Of a stretch of 9,774 nt of DNA, positions 1-6,104 are shown in pieces; the first letter of the stretch is position 1, and every line of letters starts with the position of its first letter. The translations under genes were made by a program, and so were the position numbers. The DNA comes from an uncultured Oscillibacter sp. (GTDB taxonomy: Bacteria > Bacillota > Clostridia > Oscillospirales > Oscillospiraceae): positions 1 through 9,774 of the forward strand of contig CAJTZI010000061.1 in NCBI GenBank assembly GCA_910584075.1. Reading direction: 5' to 3'. The notes below the pieces were generated by a model. It saw only the letters and a program-made list of their open reading frames with translations, was not told the DNA's origin and ran no database searches.

Positions 1-63
1 GTTCCTTTCCCATTTTTCTGCCCTCCTTCTACTTTGAGGACTATTATATCACACTTTTATTGA

Positions 64-270
64 CGACACCACCTAGTAGACCACATCAAAATTTACGAAA
101 ACGGCAATATCAGCGTTCACTTTAAGTTTGCAAACGAGCTCCGCAAAATTAACGAGTACATTGAAATCAACACTACTGACACCGCCGCGGCGGGCTGCCC
201 CCCGCCAAAGCATGAAATCCTTTTGACAGTGTGTTTTCCCAATAAAACGCAATCTTATGCTGGGCCATGA
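64..270 (+). pseudogene. Remnant resembling C-terminus of a serine recombinase
   Basis: An open frame without a start codon runs from just after an in-frame TGA (61-63) to a TGA at 268-270. From base 76 it reads VDHIKIYENGNISVHFKFAN, followed by ELRKINEYIEI. This resembles the extreme C-terminal end of large serine recombinases carried by clostridial integrative elements; I recognise it by eye only. The catalytic serine domain and the rest of the protein are absent, so this cannot be functional. Similarity seems to fade after about base 175, and the remaining codons may be chance read-through into the next gene fragment. The DNA from 60 to 175 is much more AT-rich than the sulfur genes that follow, which fits acquired DNA. 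Confidence 0.4.
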
Positions 271-547
271 CTGCCACTCCATCGTGGCCGGGGCGGATCA
301 CGCAGACGCCATGATTGCCCAGCTGCGGGGCTATATCCGGGCGGGCTTCGGGCTGATCCTCACCTCCCACTATACCCCGGAGGAGCTGAAGGACGCAGAG
401 ACCAAGATCGGATATCTGGAGCAGCGGAAGGCCATCGCCGCCTCCTGCCGCGGCGGCGTGTCATTCAAGGCTGCGGTCCGGGAGCAGTATCCCGATTACA
501 GCGGGGAGAACTACCTGAACATGACCGCCGGATTTTTCTTCACCTGA
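257..547 (+). pseudogene. 3' fragment of an MBL-fold metallo-hydrolase gene
   Basis: This frame encodes about 96 residues, starting at an ATG that follows AT-rich junction DNA. The sequence GHDCHSIVAGADHADAMI and then LTSHYTPEELKDAETKIGYL resembles the C-terminal part of metallo-beta-lactamase-fold hydrolases. The end, PDYSGENYLNMTAGFFF, is a common ending in one such group. The family's N-terminal HxHxDH metal site is missing, and complete members are roughly 250-300 residues, so the gene has lost about two thirds of its 5' end. No convincing Shine-Dalgarno sequence precedes the ATG. In frame, the reading stays open back to base 227 with no recognisable homology. The likely cause is insertion or deletion linked to the recombinase remnant just upstream. 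The family call is by eye. Confidence 0.5.
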
Positions 548-553
548 TTTCGG

Positions 554-598
554 GAGGAGGGGCCGCCCCGAGAGCTGCCCGGGGCAGGGCGCCGCCTC
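554..598. terminator. GC-rich hairpin between convergent genes
   Basis: An extended stem-loop fills the gap between the MBL fragment and the end of the second cysteine desulfurase gene. The outer arms 554-564 and 588-598 pair with two mismatches. The inner arms GCCCCG (565-570) and CGGGGC (580-585) enclose a nine-base loop. Neither strand has a good U-run after it, so termination would be inefficient or factor-assisted. The position, one base from the stop codon of the minus-strand gene, suggests it marks the 3' end of the sulfur operon. Confidence 0.4.
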
Positions 599-600
599 TG

Positions 601-1731
601 TCAGCCGTTTTGCAGGTCCGCCACAATGGACTCCAGGTGGTCTGCGATGCAGTCCGCCTCCGCCTCAGTGCTGGTCTCCGCCAGAGAGATCCGTATGGCG
701 CCGTAGGCCTCCCGCCTGGACTGGCCCAGGGCGGTCAGGACGTGGCTGGGCTCGCCGTTCCCCGAGGAGCAGGCCGCCCCCGTGGACACCTGTACCCCGG
801 CCAGATCCAGCAGGATTACCAGGGTCTCGCCCTCCACGCCGTCAAAGCGGCAGTTGATGTTCCCCGGTAGGCGGTTGGTCATGCTCCCGTTGATCTGTGC
901 GCCGGGAATCTCCAGGATCCGGGCCGCCAGCCTGTCCCGAAGACGCCGGGTGTGCGCCGCCGCCTGTTCCATAATCCCGCAGGCCTCCCCCAGGGCCGCG
1001 GCCATGGCGGCGATGGCCGCCGTGTTCTCCGTCCCCGGCCTGCGGCCCCTCTCCTGGCCTCCGCCGAAGAGAAGGGGCTCCAAGGGTACGCCTGTCCGGC
1101 AGTACAGGGCGCCCGCGCCCCTGGGGCCGCCGAACTTGTGGGCGGACAGGGATAGCAGATCGACCCCCAGCTTCTGAACGTCCACGGGAATGTGGCCTAC
1201 GGCCTGTACCGCGTCCGTGTGAAAAACCGGGCTCCGTCCACTTTTTTTGAGGGCCTTCGCGATTTCCGCAATTGGCTGGATGGTCCCGATCTCATTGTTT
1301 GCCGCCATGACGGAGACCAGGGCTGTGGACCCGTCCGCCGCCGCGGCTACTTTCTCAGGGTCCAGGACGCCGTCCGCCCCCGGCCTGATCTGGACGGTCG
1401 TCCGCCCGCCTGCCCGCTCCAGGGCCTCCAGCGCGCGGAGGACGGCGTGATGTTCAAAGGCGGACGTGACCGTCTGTCCGGGCCCCTGCCCGGCGGCGCG
1501 GACCGCCCAGTTGTCCGCTTCAGTGCCCCCGGAGGTGAAATAGATCTCCGATGGGCGGCAGTTCAGCAGCTCCGCCATCTCTTTGCGGGCACGCTCCAGC
1601 CGCGCGGCGGCCAGCCGTCCGGCAGCGTGTATGCTGGAGGGGTTGCCGCACTCCTCCAGGCACTCCAGCATAACCGCCTTTGCGCTCTCCCGCATGGGGG
1701 AGGAGGCGGCGTGGTCAGCGTAGATGTTCAC
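601..1731 (-). CDS. Cysteine desulfurase (second copy, NifS/IscS class)
   Basis: This PLP enzyme (376 residues) removes sulfur from L-cysteine, giving alanine and an enzyme persulfide. Visible features are the N-terminal NIYADHAAS, the EHH motif (residues 93-95), HTDAVQ (171-176), the PLP lysine in SAHKF (K199), the RPGTEN loop (231-236), and the catalytic cysteine in GAACSSG (C321). All key residues are intact and the length is normal. I chose the GTG at 1731 because AGGAGG lies ten bases upstream (1742-1747). The GTG also overlaps the stop of the preceding PP-loop gene as GTGA, and the protein then begins where the family begins; a longer in-frame reading adds an unrelated low-complexity extension. 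It is the last gene of the minus-strand sulfur operon. It is homologous to the upstream nifS along its whole length, so it is probably dedicated to the PP-loop protein it is coupled to. That last step is inference. Confidence 0.93.
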   Translation of the reverse strand: MNIYADHAASSPMRESAKAVMLECLEECGNPSSIHAAGRLAAARLERARKEMAELLNCRPSEIYFTSGGTEADNWAVRAAGQGPGQTVTSAFEHHAVLRALEALERAGGRTTVQIRPGADGVLDPEKVAAAADGSTALVSVMAANNEIGTIQPIAEIAKALKKSGRSPVFHTDAVQAVGHIPVDVQKLGVDLLSLSAHKFGGPRGAGALYCRTGVPLEPLLFGGGQERGRRPGTENTAAIAAMAAALGEACGIMEQAAAHTRRLRDRLAARILEIPGAQINGSMTNRLPGNINCRFDGVEGETLVILLDLAGVQVSTGAACSSGNGEPSHVLTALGQSRREAYGAIRISLAETSTEAEADCIADHLESIVADLQNG

Positions 1732-3128
1732 GCCTCCGTCACCTCCTCCGCCGCGTACCAGAGAGCCAGGCTCCGCTTTCTGCCGCAGCTCCAGCAGGTC
1801 CCCCGCTTTTCCTGCACCGCCTCGATTCCCGCGGGCCGCTCCATGACAAAATCTCTCCGCAGGACCGCCGCGCACTGGGCGCACAGGGGCTTGGGGTCCT
1901 CCCGGCTGAAAAGATCATCTCTCCAGCCCACCCCGATGTAGTCCAGCACCCGGCCCCAGCCGTACCACGCTCCGTCCTCATCCTGGCAGATGTGGTTCAT
2001 CCACATATCCCACTCCCGGGGGTTTTTGTACCGTATGCGGTCGAACCGGTGGGGGCGGCGCTCCAGGTGGATGCCAAAGCCGCACATTTGGCACCCGGTC
2101 CGCTGGGCCTTGGTGGTCCGCAGCGGTCCCTCAGGCTCCGCTCCGCCGTGGTCCCGGCGGTATGCCTCCAGCTCCTCCGGTGTCATGTCCGGCGGGTCTC
2201 GGACGATCTTTCCGTAGATGGCCGGCACAATGGTCTCCAGGTGTATGGGTTCGCCATAGACCTCCGCCCCGTCTTCCTCGCCGGCGATGGGCCGGAACTC
2301 CCGCCAGTGGCCGTGATACCACTCCTCCATCTCCAGGGCCAGGGTCAGAAGGTCCTGGCGGGTGAAGATGGCAAAGGGGGCGCTGCGCCGGGTGCTCTTG
2401 GTGATGTAGTTGCACCCGTGAATTGCCAGCGTTTTTTTCCGCCTGCCCTCCTCGCTCGCCATGAGGCCCATATAGGGGAATACGCCGTTTTCCGCCGTGT
2501 AACTGCTCAGGGGCTTTTCCTTCAAAAAATAGCAGCACTTGTCCGAGACGGGAAAGGGTGCTGTCTGGTAGTCCGTGCCCTCCCGCTCATTTTCGGGTCC
2601 GCCGAATTTTTCCAGCCATTTTTGGGACAGCTTCATGTGGGTGCCCGTCCGGAAGCCCCCGTATTCTCCCGTCTCTCCCGTCATGATGGCATGGCGGGTG
2701 GTGGCGTTTTTCTCGGTGGGATTTTGCAGGTCGCAGATCTTTCTGGCCGCCTCCTTTGACAGCACCGGGAACCCGAAGCCCCGGATTACCTCGATCTTGC
2801 TGTACGGCCTTCCCTGGGGGCTGCTGGCGGGCTTCAGCCCCTTGACGCCCAGGGCCCGGTGAATTCTCTGGATGCTCTGATCCTCCAGCATGGATACGGA
2901 GACCGCCGGAACATCGATTCCAATGGACCGCAGGAACAAAAACAGGGTGATGCTATCCAGACCGCCCACCGCCGCGTAGCAGCGCCCCGCCACCTCCGGG
3001 TGGTTGTAGAATTCCCAGGCCCGACGGGCGGCATATGCCCTTTTGAAGGCATAGCCCCGGGTCATCTTGGCCTGAAAATCTCTGATCTTCTCCTGGTTTT
3101 CCCGCTCTTTGTCCTGGTTCCAGCGCAT
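1728..3128 (-). CDS. PAPS-reductase-like PP-loop protein, substrate unknown
   Basis: The protein has 466 residues and belongs to the adenine nucleotide alpha-hydrolase (PAPS reductase) fold. The PP-loop is VGGLDS (54-59), where the family usually has SGGxDS. Further family marks are GLMASEEGRR (221-230), PFAIFTRQDLL (251-261) and a CQMCGFGIHLE block (346-356). A CC pair (198-199) plus C346-x2-C349 matches the [4Fe-4S] cysteine spacing style of APS reductases. The C-terminus adds CAQC (416-419) and CWSC (445-448), which look like a zinc-binding knuckle pair. The first 45 residues are charged and helical. I start at the ATG at 3128 because TAAGGA lies ten bases upstream; an upstream ATG (3161) has no ribosome site. 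Enzymes of this fold either reduce PAPS/APS or activate a substrate for thiolation. Coupling to a cysteine desulfurase favours sulfur transfer, but no substrate can be read from the sequence. Confidence 0.8.
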   Translation of the reverse strand: MRWNQDKERENQEKIRDFQAKMTRGYAFKRAYAARRAWEFYNHPEVAGRCYAAVGGLDSITLFLFLRSIGIDVPAVSVSMLEDQSIQRIHRALGVKGLKPASSPQGRPYSKIEVIRGFGFPVLSKEAARKICDLQNPTEKNATTRHAIMTGETGEYGGFRTGTHMKLSQKWLEKFGGPENEREGTDYQTAPFPVSDKCCYFLKEKPLSSYTAENGVFPYMGLMASEEGRRKKTLAIHGCNYITKSTRRSAPFAIFTRQDLLTLALEMEEWYHGHWREFRPIAGEEDGAEVYGEPIHLETIVPAIYGKIVRDPPDMTPEELEAYRRDHGGAEPEGPLRTTKAQRTGCQMCGFGIHLERRPHRFDRIRYKNPREWDMWMNHICQDEDGAWYGWGRVLDYIGVGWRDDLFSREDPKPLCAQCAAVLRRDFVMERPAGIEAVQEKRGTCWSCGRKRSLALWYAAEEVTEA

Positions 3129-3171
3129 AGTTTCACCGTCCTTACAGCATTGCCCGTCCATCGGGCCGGAA

Positions 3172-3197
3172 AAGCGGCGGCATCCGCGCCGCCGCTT
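3172..3197 (-). terminator. Intra-operon hairpin with short U-run
   Basis: Perfect ten-base arms (3188-3197 and 3172-3181, sequence AAGCGGCGGC and its complement) enclose a six-base loop. Read on the minus strand, the second arm ends in TTTTCC, a short U-run. It lies in the 87-base gap between nifU and the PP-loop gene, the longest gap in the operon. I see no good promoter after it, so it probably acts as a partial terminator that reduces read-through to the last two genes, or as an RNA processing or stability element. Confidence 0.55.
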
Positions 3198-3215
3198 ATG
3201 AAAATCCCCGCCGTC

Positions 3216-3647
3216 TCACCCATGGCATCCCCCGCAGGAGCCGCGGTCCGGGAAATTCCCGGGGTCATACGAAATGCCCTGCCGGTCATAGTAGTCCTTC
3301 ACCGCCGCCCGGATGGCCTCCTCCGCCAGCACGGAGCAGTGGAGCTTATGAGGGGGCAGGCCGTCCAGCGCCTCTGTGACCGCCTTGTTGGAGAGCCTCA
3401 GGGCCTCCGAGAGCGGTTTGCCCCTGATAAGCTCGGTGGCCATGGAGCTGGAGGCGATGGCGGAACCGCAGCCGAAGGTCTCAAACTTCACATCGGCGAT
3501 CACGCCGTCCTGGATTTTCAGATAGATCCTCATAATATCGCCGCAGACGGCATTGCCGGCCTCGCCTATGCCGTCCGCGTCCTCAATCACGCCCGCGTTT
3601 CGGGGATTGCGGAAGTGATCCATCACCGTTTCACTGTACAGCGCCAT
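3216..3647 (-). CDS. nifU: Fe-S cluster scaffold protein NifU/IscU type
   Basis: This 143-residue scaffold assembles Fe-S clusters from sulfur delivered by NifS and hands them to apoproteins. The three cluster ligands are C35 (in GNAVCGD), C60 (in FGCGSAIASSS) and C104 (in HKLHCSVLAEE). The conserved Asp (D37), which makes cluster release possible, is also present. The length matches a single N-terminal NifU/IscU domain; there is no C-terminal NFU domain. An extra C-terminal tail ends in CGGCHG (C138, C141), which is not part of the core fold. The ATG at 3647 is preceded by TAAGGAGGT, whose TAA is the stop codon of nifS, so translation of the two genes is likely coupled. A scaffold next to a desulfurase is the usual minimal ISC arrangement in clostridia. 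Confidence 0.95.
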   Translation of the reverse strand: MALYSETVMDHFRNPRNAGVIEDADGIGEAGNAVCGDIMRIYLKIQDGVIADVKFETFGCGSAIASSSMATELIRGKPLSEALRLSNKAVTEALDGLPPHKLHCSVLAEEAIRAAVKDYYDRQGISYDPGNFPDRGSCGGCHG

Positions 3648-3660
3648 AGCAAAGACCTCC

Positions 3661-4845
3661 TTACAGGATAAAATTTCTCTTTCCGCTGACCTTGTCTCTC
3701 CACAGCGGGGACAGATCCCGGAGGTGATTCACGGCCTCCGGAACGGCTTTCAAAATCGCCTCCGCGTCGGCCTCGGTGTTCTCCCCGCACAGGGAGAGCC
3801 GGAGGGAGCCATGGGCCGCCTCGTGGGGGCGCCCAATGGCCAGCAGGACGTGGCTGGGGTCCAGGGAGCCAGAGGTGCAGGCCGAGCCGGAGGAGGCGCA
3901 GATGCCCCAGCTGTCCAGCAGCAAAAGCAGGCTCTCTCCCTCAACACCCTCGAAACAGAAATTGACATTTCCGGGCAGCCGGTTTACCGGATCGCCGTTG
4001 AGGGCGGCGTGGGGGATCTGAGAGAGCCCCGCGATGAGCCTGTCCCGCAGGGCGGAGACCCTGGCGGCGTTCTCCTCCATATGGGCGCAGGCCTCCTCCA
4101 GCGCCGCCGCCATGCCCGCGATGGCCGGGACGTTCTCCGTTCCGGCCCGTCTGCCCCGTTCCTGGGCGCCGCCCTCAATGAGGCTGGTCAGCGGGACGCC
4201 CTGCCGGGCGTACAGCGCTCCGGCCCCCTTGGGACCGTGGAACTTGTGGGCGGAGAGGGACAGCAAGTCAATGTTCTGGGCCCTTACGTCAATGGGCAGA
4301 TGGCCCGCCGCCTGCACCGCGTCGGTGTGAAAGAGGACGCCCCGCTCCCGGCAGGCCGCGCCGATCTCCGGTATGGGCAGGATGGATCCGATCTCGTTGT
4401 TGGCGTACATGACGGTGACCAGGGCGGTGTCCTCCCGGATGGCGGCTGCCACCTGTCCGGCGGTGACGGTTCCCAGTCCGCCCACAGGCAGCAGCTCCAC
4501 CTCGAAGCCCTCTCCCTCCAGCCTTTTCAGCGTGTGCATAACGGCGTGGTGCTCGAAGGCTGTGGAGATGATGTGCCGCTTTCCCCGCTGCGCTCCCAGC
4601 AGGGCGGTGGAGCGTATGGCCTGATTGTCCGCCTCGCTGCCGCCGGAGGTGAAGGTGATCTCTTTGCAAGAGGCGCCGATGCAGGCGGCAATCCGCTCCC
4701 TGGCATCCTGCAGAACCTCCGCCGCCCTCTGCCCCAGGCCGTACAGGCTGGAGGGATTGCCCCAGGCCTGTTCCATGCAGCTGCGCATGGCGTCCGCCGC
4801 GGCTGTGTTCATTTTTGTGGTGGCTGCGTTATCGGCGTAAATCAT
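3661..4845 (-). CDS. nifS: Cysteine desulfurase NifS
   Basis: This PLP-dependent enzyme (394 residues) provides sulfur from cysteine for cluster assembly on the adjacent NifU. It shows MIYADNAATT at the start, the EHH motif (98-100), HTDAVQ (173-178), the PLP lysine in SAHKF (K201), RAGTEN (233-238), and the persulfide-forming cysteine in GSACTSG (C323), followed by the usual SHVLLAIG. The ATG at 4845 has AAAGGA eight bases upstream. The stop codon lies 13 bases from the nifU start and forms part of its ribosome site. The gene follows cysK by 48 bases, so the enzyme that makes cysteine and the one that consumes it are co-transcribed. It differs from the second desulfurase in the operon chiefly by a longer C-terminal tail (about residues 376-394). 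Confidence 0.95.
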   Translation of the reverse strand: MIYADNAATTKMNTAAADAMRSCMEQAWGNPSSLYGLGQRAAEVLQDARERIAACIGASCKEITFTSGGSEADNQAIRSTALLGAQRGKRHIISTAFEHHAVMHTLKRLEGEGFEVELLPVGGLGTVTAGQVAAAIREDTALVTVMYANNEIGSILPIPEIGAACRERGVLFHTDAVQAAGHLPIDVRAQNIDLLSLSAHKFHGPKGAGALYARQGVPLTSLIEGGAQERGRRAGTENVPAIAGMAAALEEACAHMEENAARVSALRDRLIAGLSQIPHAALNGDPVNRLPGNVNFCFEGVEGESLLLLLDSWGICASSGSACTSGSLDPSHVLLAIGRPHEAAHGSLRLSLCGENTEADAEAILKAVPEAVNHLRDLSPLWRDKVSGKRNFIL

Positions 4846-4861
4846 AGAAAAATCCTTTCCA

Positions 4862-4889
4862 GGCGGACATGCGCCGGTGCGCCTCCGCC
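4862..4889 (-). other. Hairpin in the cysK-nifS gap
   Basis: Nested arms GGCGGA/TCCGCC (4862-4867 and 4884-4889) and GCGC/GCGC (4871-4874 and 4879-4882) close on a four-base loop in the 48-base spacer. No U-run follows on the minus strand and the nifS ribosome site lies just beyond it, so termination is unlikely. It may protect or process the mRNA between the two genes. Confidence 0.35.
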
Positions 4890-4893
4890 GTGT

Positions 4894-5826
4894 TCAGTCC
4901 GCAAACAGCGGTGTGGACAGATAGCGGTCCCCGGCGTCCGGCAGCAGCACCACGATGGTCTTTCCCTCGTTCTCGCTCCGTTTCGCCAGCTCCATGGCCG
5001 CGTGAAGGGCCGCGCCGGAGGAGATTCCCGCAAGAATTCCCTCGCTGCGTCCGATCAGCCGTCCGGCGGCAAAGGCCTCCTCGTCGGACACGGGAATAAT
5101 TTCGTCATAGACGGCGGGGTCCAGCACCTCCGGAACAAAGCCCGCGCCGATCCCCTGGATGTTGTGCGGCCCGGCGCGGCCCTCGCTGAGCATGGGGGAT
5201 CCCTTGGGTTCCACCGCCACAATTTTCACCGCCGGATTCCGCTCCTTCAAGTACTGCCCCACGCCGGTGATGGTGCCGCCGGTGCCCACGCCCGCTACAA
5301 AGATGTCCGTCTCGCCGCCGGTGTCGGTCCAGATCTCCGGCCCGGTGGCGGCTCGATGGGCGGCGGGGTTGGCCGGGTTGACGAACTGGCCGGGGATGAA
5401 GCTGCCGGGAATCTCCCGCGCCAGTTCCCCGGCTTTGGCGATGGCCCCTTTCATCCCCTGAGCCCCCTCGGTGAGCACCAGCTCGGCGCCGTAGGCCTTC
5501 ATCAGCTGCCGCCGCTCCATGCTCATGGTCTCCGGCATGGTGATGATGATGCGGTAGCCTCTGGCCGCCGCTACGGAGGCCAGACCAATGCCCGTGTTGC
5601 CGGAGGTGGGTTCTATGATCACGGAGCCGGGCTTCAGCCTGCCGCAGGCCTCGGCCTCGTCGATCATCGCCTTGGCGACGCGGTCCTTGACAGAACCGGC
5701 GGGGTTGAAATACTCCAGCTTTGCCAGAAGGCGGGCTTTCAGGCCGGCCTCCCGCTCAATATGGGTCAGCTCCAGCAGAGGCGTTCTGCCGATCAGCTGG
5801 TCGGCGGATGTATAAATGTTGGACAT
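4894..5826 (-). CDS. cysK: Cysteine synthase (O-acetylserine sulfhydrylase)
   Basis: The enzyme joins sulfide to O-acetylserine to make cysteine. It has 310 residues, the usual CysK size, and belongs to the fold-type II PLP family. Motifs in order: GRTPLLEL (13-20), the PLP lysine in GSVKDR (K47), the substrate-binding loop PTSGNTG (73-79), the phosphate-binding GVGTGGTITG (179-188), the family segment GISSGAAL (268-275), and LLPDAGDRYLST (294-305). AGGAG lies about ten bases before the ATG at 5826. This is the first gene of the minus-strand sulfur operon, with a 5' leader of about 58 bases from its promoter. No serine acetyltransferase (cysE) is in the window, so O-acetylserine must come from elsewhere. 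A specialised relative using another acceptor cannot be excluded, but nothing here points to one. Confidence 0.95.
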   Translation of the reverse strand: MSNIYTSADQLIGRTPLLELTHIEREAGLKARLLAKLEYFNPAGSVKDRVAKAMIDEAEACGRLKPGSVIIEPTSGNTGIGLASVAAARGYRIIITMPETMSMERRQLMKAYGAELVLTEGAQGMKGAIAKAGELAREIPGSFIPGQFVNPANPAAHRAATGPEIWTDTGGETDIFVAGVGTGGTITGVGQYLKERNPAVKIVAVEPKGSPMLSEGRAGPHNIQGIGAGFVPEVLDPAVYDEIIPVSDEEAFAAGRLIGRSEGILAGISSGAALHAAMELAKRSENEGKTIVVLLPDAGDRYLSTPLFAD

Positions 5827-5891
5827 GGTGAGATCACTCCTGTTTGTTCCGCGCGATGACGTGGAAGCCGCTCTCCTGTTCAGCTGCCTTG

Positions 5892-5920
5892 ATTATAGCC
5901 TCATAAACCTACTTTGTCAA
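5892..5920 (-). promoter_or_regulatory. Sigma-A promoter of the cysK operon
   Basis: Read on the minus strand, TTGACA (5920-5915) and TATAAT (5897-5892) are separated by exactly 17 bases. Both hexamers match the consensus perfectly. Transcription should start near 5885, giving a leader of about 58 bases before cysK. Such a strong promoter implies that control comes from repression, consistent with the dyad over its -35 box. Confidence 0.9.
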
Positions 5921-5928
5921 TAGGTATA
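5904..5928. promoter_or_regulatory. Dyad operator over the cysK promoter -35
   Basis: ACCTA (5907-5911) and TAGGT (5921-5925) form an inverted repeat centred on 5916. Two further outer pairs (5904/5928 and 5905/5927) and one inner pair (5913/5919) extend it. It covers the -35 hexamer and part of the spacer, where a bound protein would block RNA polymerase. Rrf2-family regulators (CymR, IscR) control cysteine and Fe-S genes in Firmicutes and bind dyads of about this size, so one is a reasonable candidate. The regulator is not encoded in this window and its identity is inference. Confidence 0.55.
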
Positions 5929-5947
5929 AAGGGAATTCTCAAAGTTT

Positions 5948-6029
5948 GATCTGTCCTGCAGCACCGCGGGATCAGGCAGAGAGGAATTTTTGTGACGATT
6001 TCCCCAAATGGGATCTGTGCTGCGGCACC
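5948..6029 (+). repeat. Pair of 18-bp direct repeats between divergent operons
   Basis: GATCTGTCCTGCAGCACC (5948-5965) recurs as GATCTGTGCTGCGGCACC (6012-6029), matching at 16 of 18 positions, 64 bases apart. Both copies lie between the two divergent promoters and upstream of the metY -35 box. The role is unknown; they could be binding sites for a regulator or traces of a local duplication. The divergent intergenic region (5827-6399) otherwise holds two promoters, the dyad and the T-box leader, and no gene that I can support. Confidence 0.45.
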
Positions 6030-6069
6030 TGCCGGAACTGGCGGCAAAAGGCCCCCTCAAAATCAGCGG

Positions 6070-6098
6070 TTGACAAATCCGCCGCCGCTTTTTATAAT
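6070..6098 (+). promoter_or_regulatory. Sigma-A promoter of the metY-metA operon
   Basis: TTGACA (6070-6075) and TATAAT (6093-6098) are 17 bases apart, both perfect consensus. The start site should lie near 6105, directly before the T-box leader, so nearly all of the 295-base leader is riboswitch. With a constitutively strong promoter, regulation most likely occurs by premature termination. Confidence 0.9.
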
Positions 6099-6104
6099 AT
6101 TCCT

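Noticed and set aside
30..70. A possible promoter on the minus strand from a TATAAT-like stretch near 42-50.
   Set aside because: No acceptable -35 hexamer lies 16-18 bases upstream and there is no gene after it within the window.
1732..1884. A 51-residue N-terminal extension of the second cysteine desulfurase.
   Set aside because: It is a shadow of the C-terminal codons of the PP-loop gene, low in complexity. The GTG start with an overlapping stop and a strong ribosome site explains the gene better.
601..3128. A Dnd or Ssp DNA phosphorothioation locus, given a desulfurase next to a PP-loop protein.
   Set aside because: No DndB, DndD, DndE or restriction-type partner is present, and the operon context is cysteine and Fe-S metabolism. 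The similarity is kept only as an analogy.
3724..5859. A very long open frame on the plus strand, about 711 codons, running antisense to nifS and cysK.
   Set aside because: Both genes beneath it have complete motifs, correct lengths and ribosome sites. Long antisense frames are common in GC-rich genes with strong third-position bias, and the predicted protein is Gly/Arg/Pro-rich without any recognisable domain.
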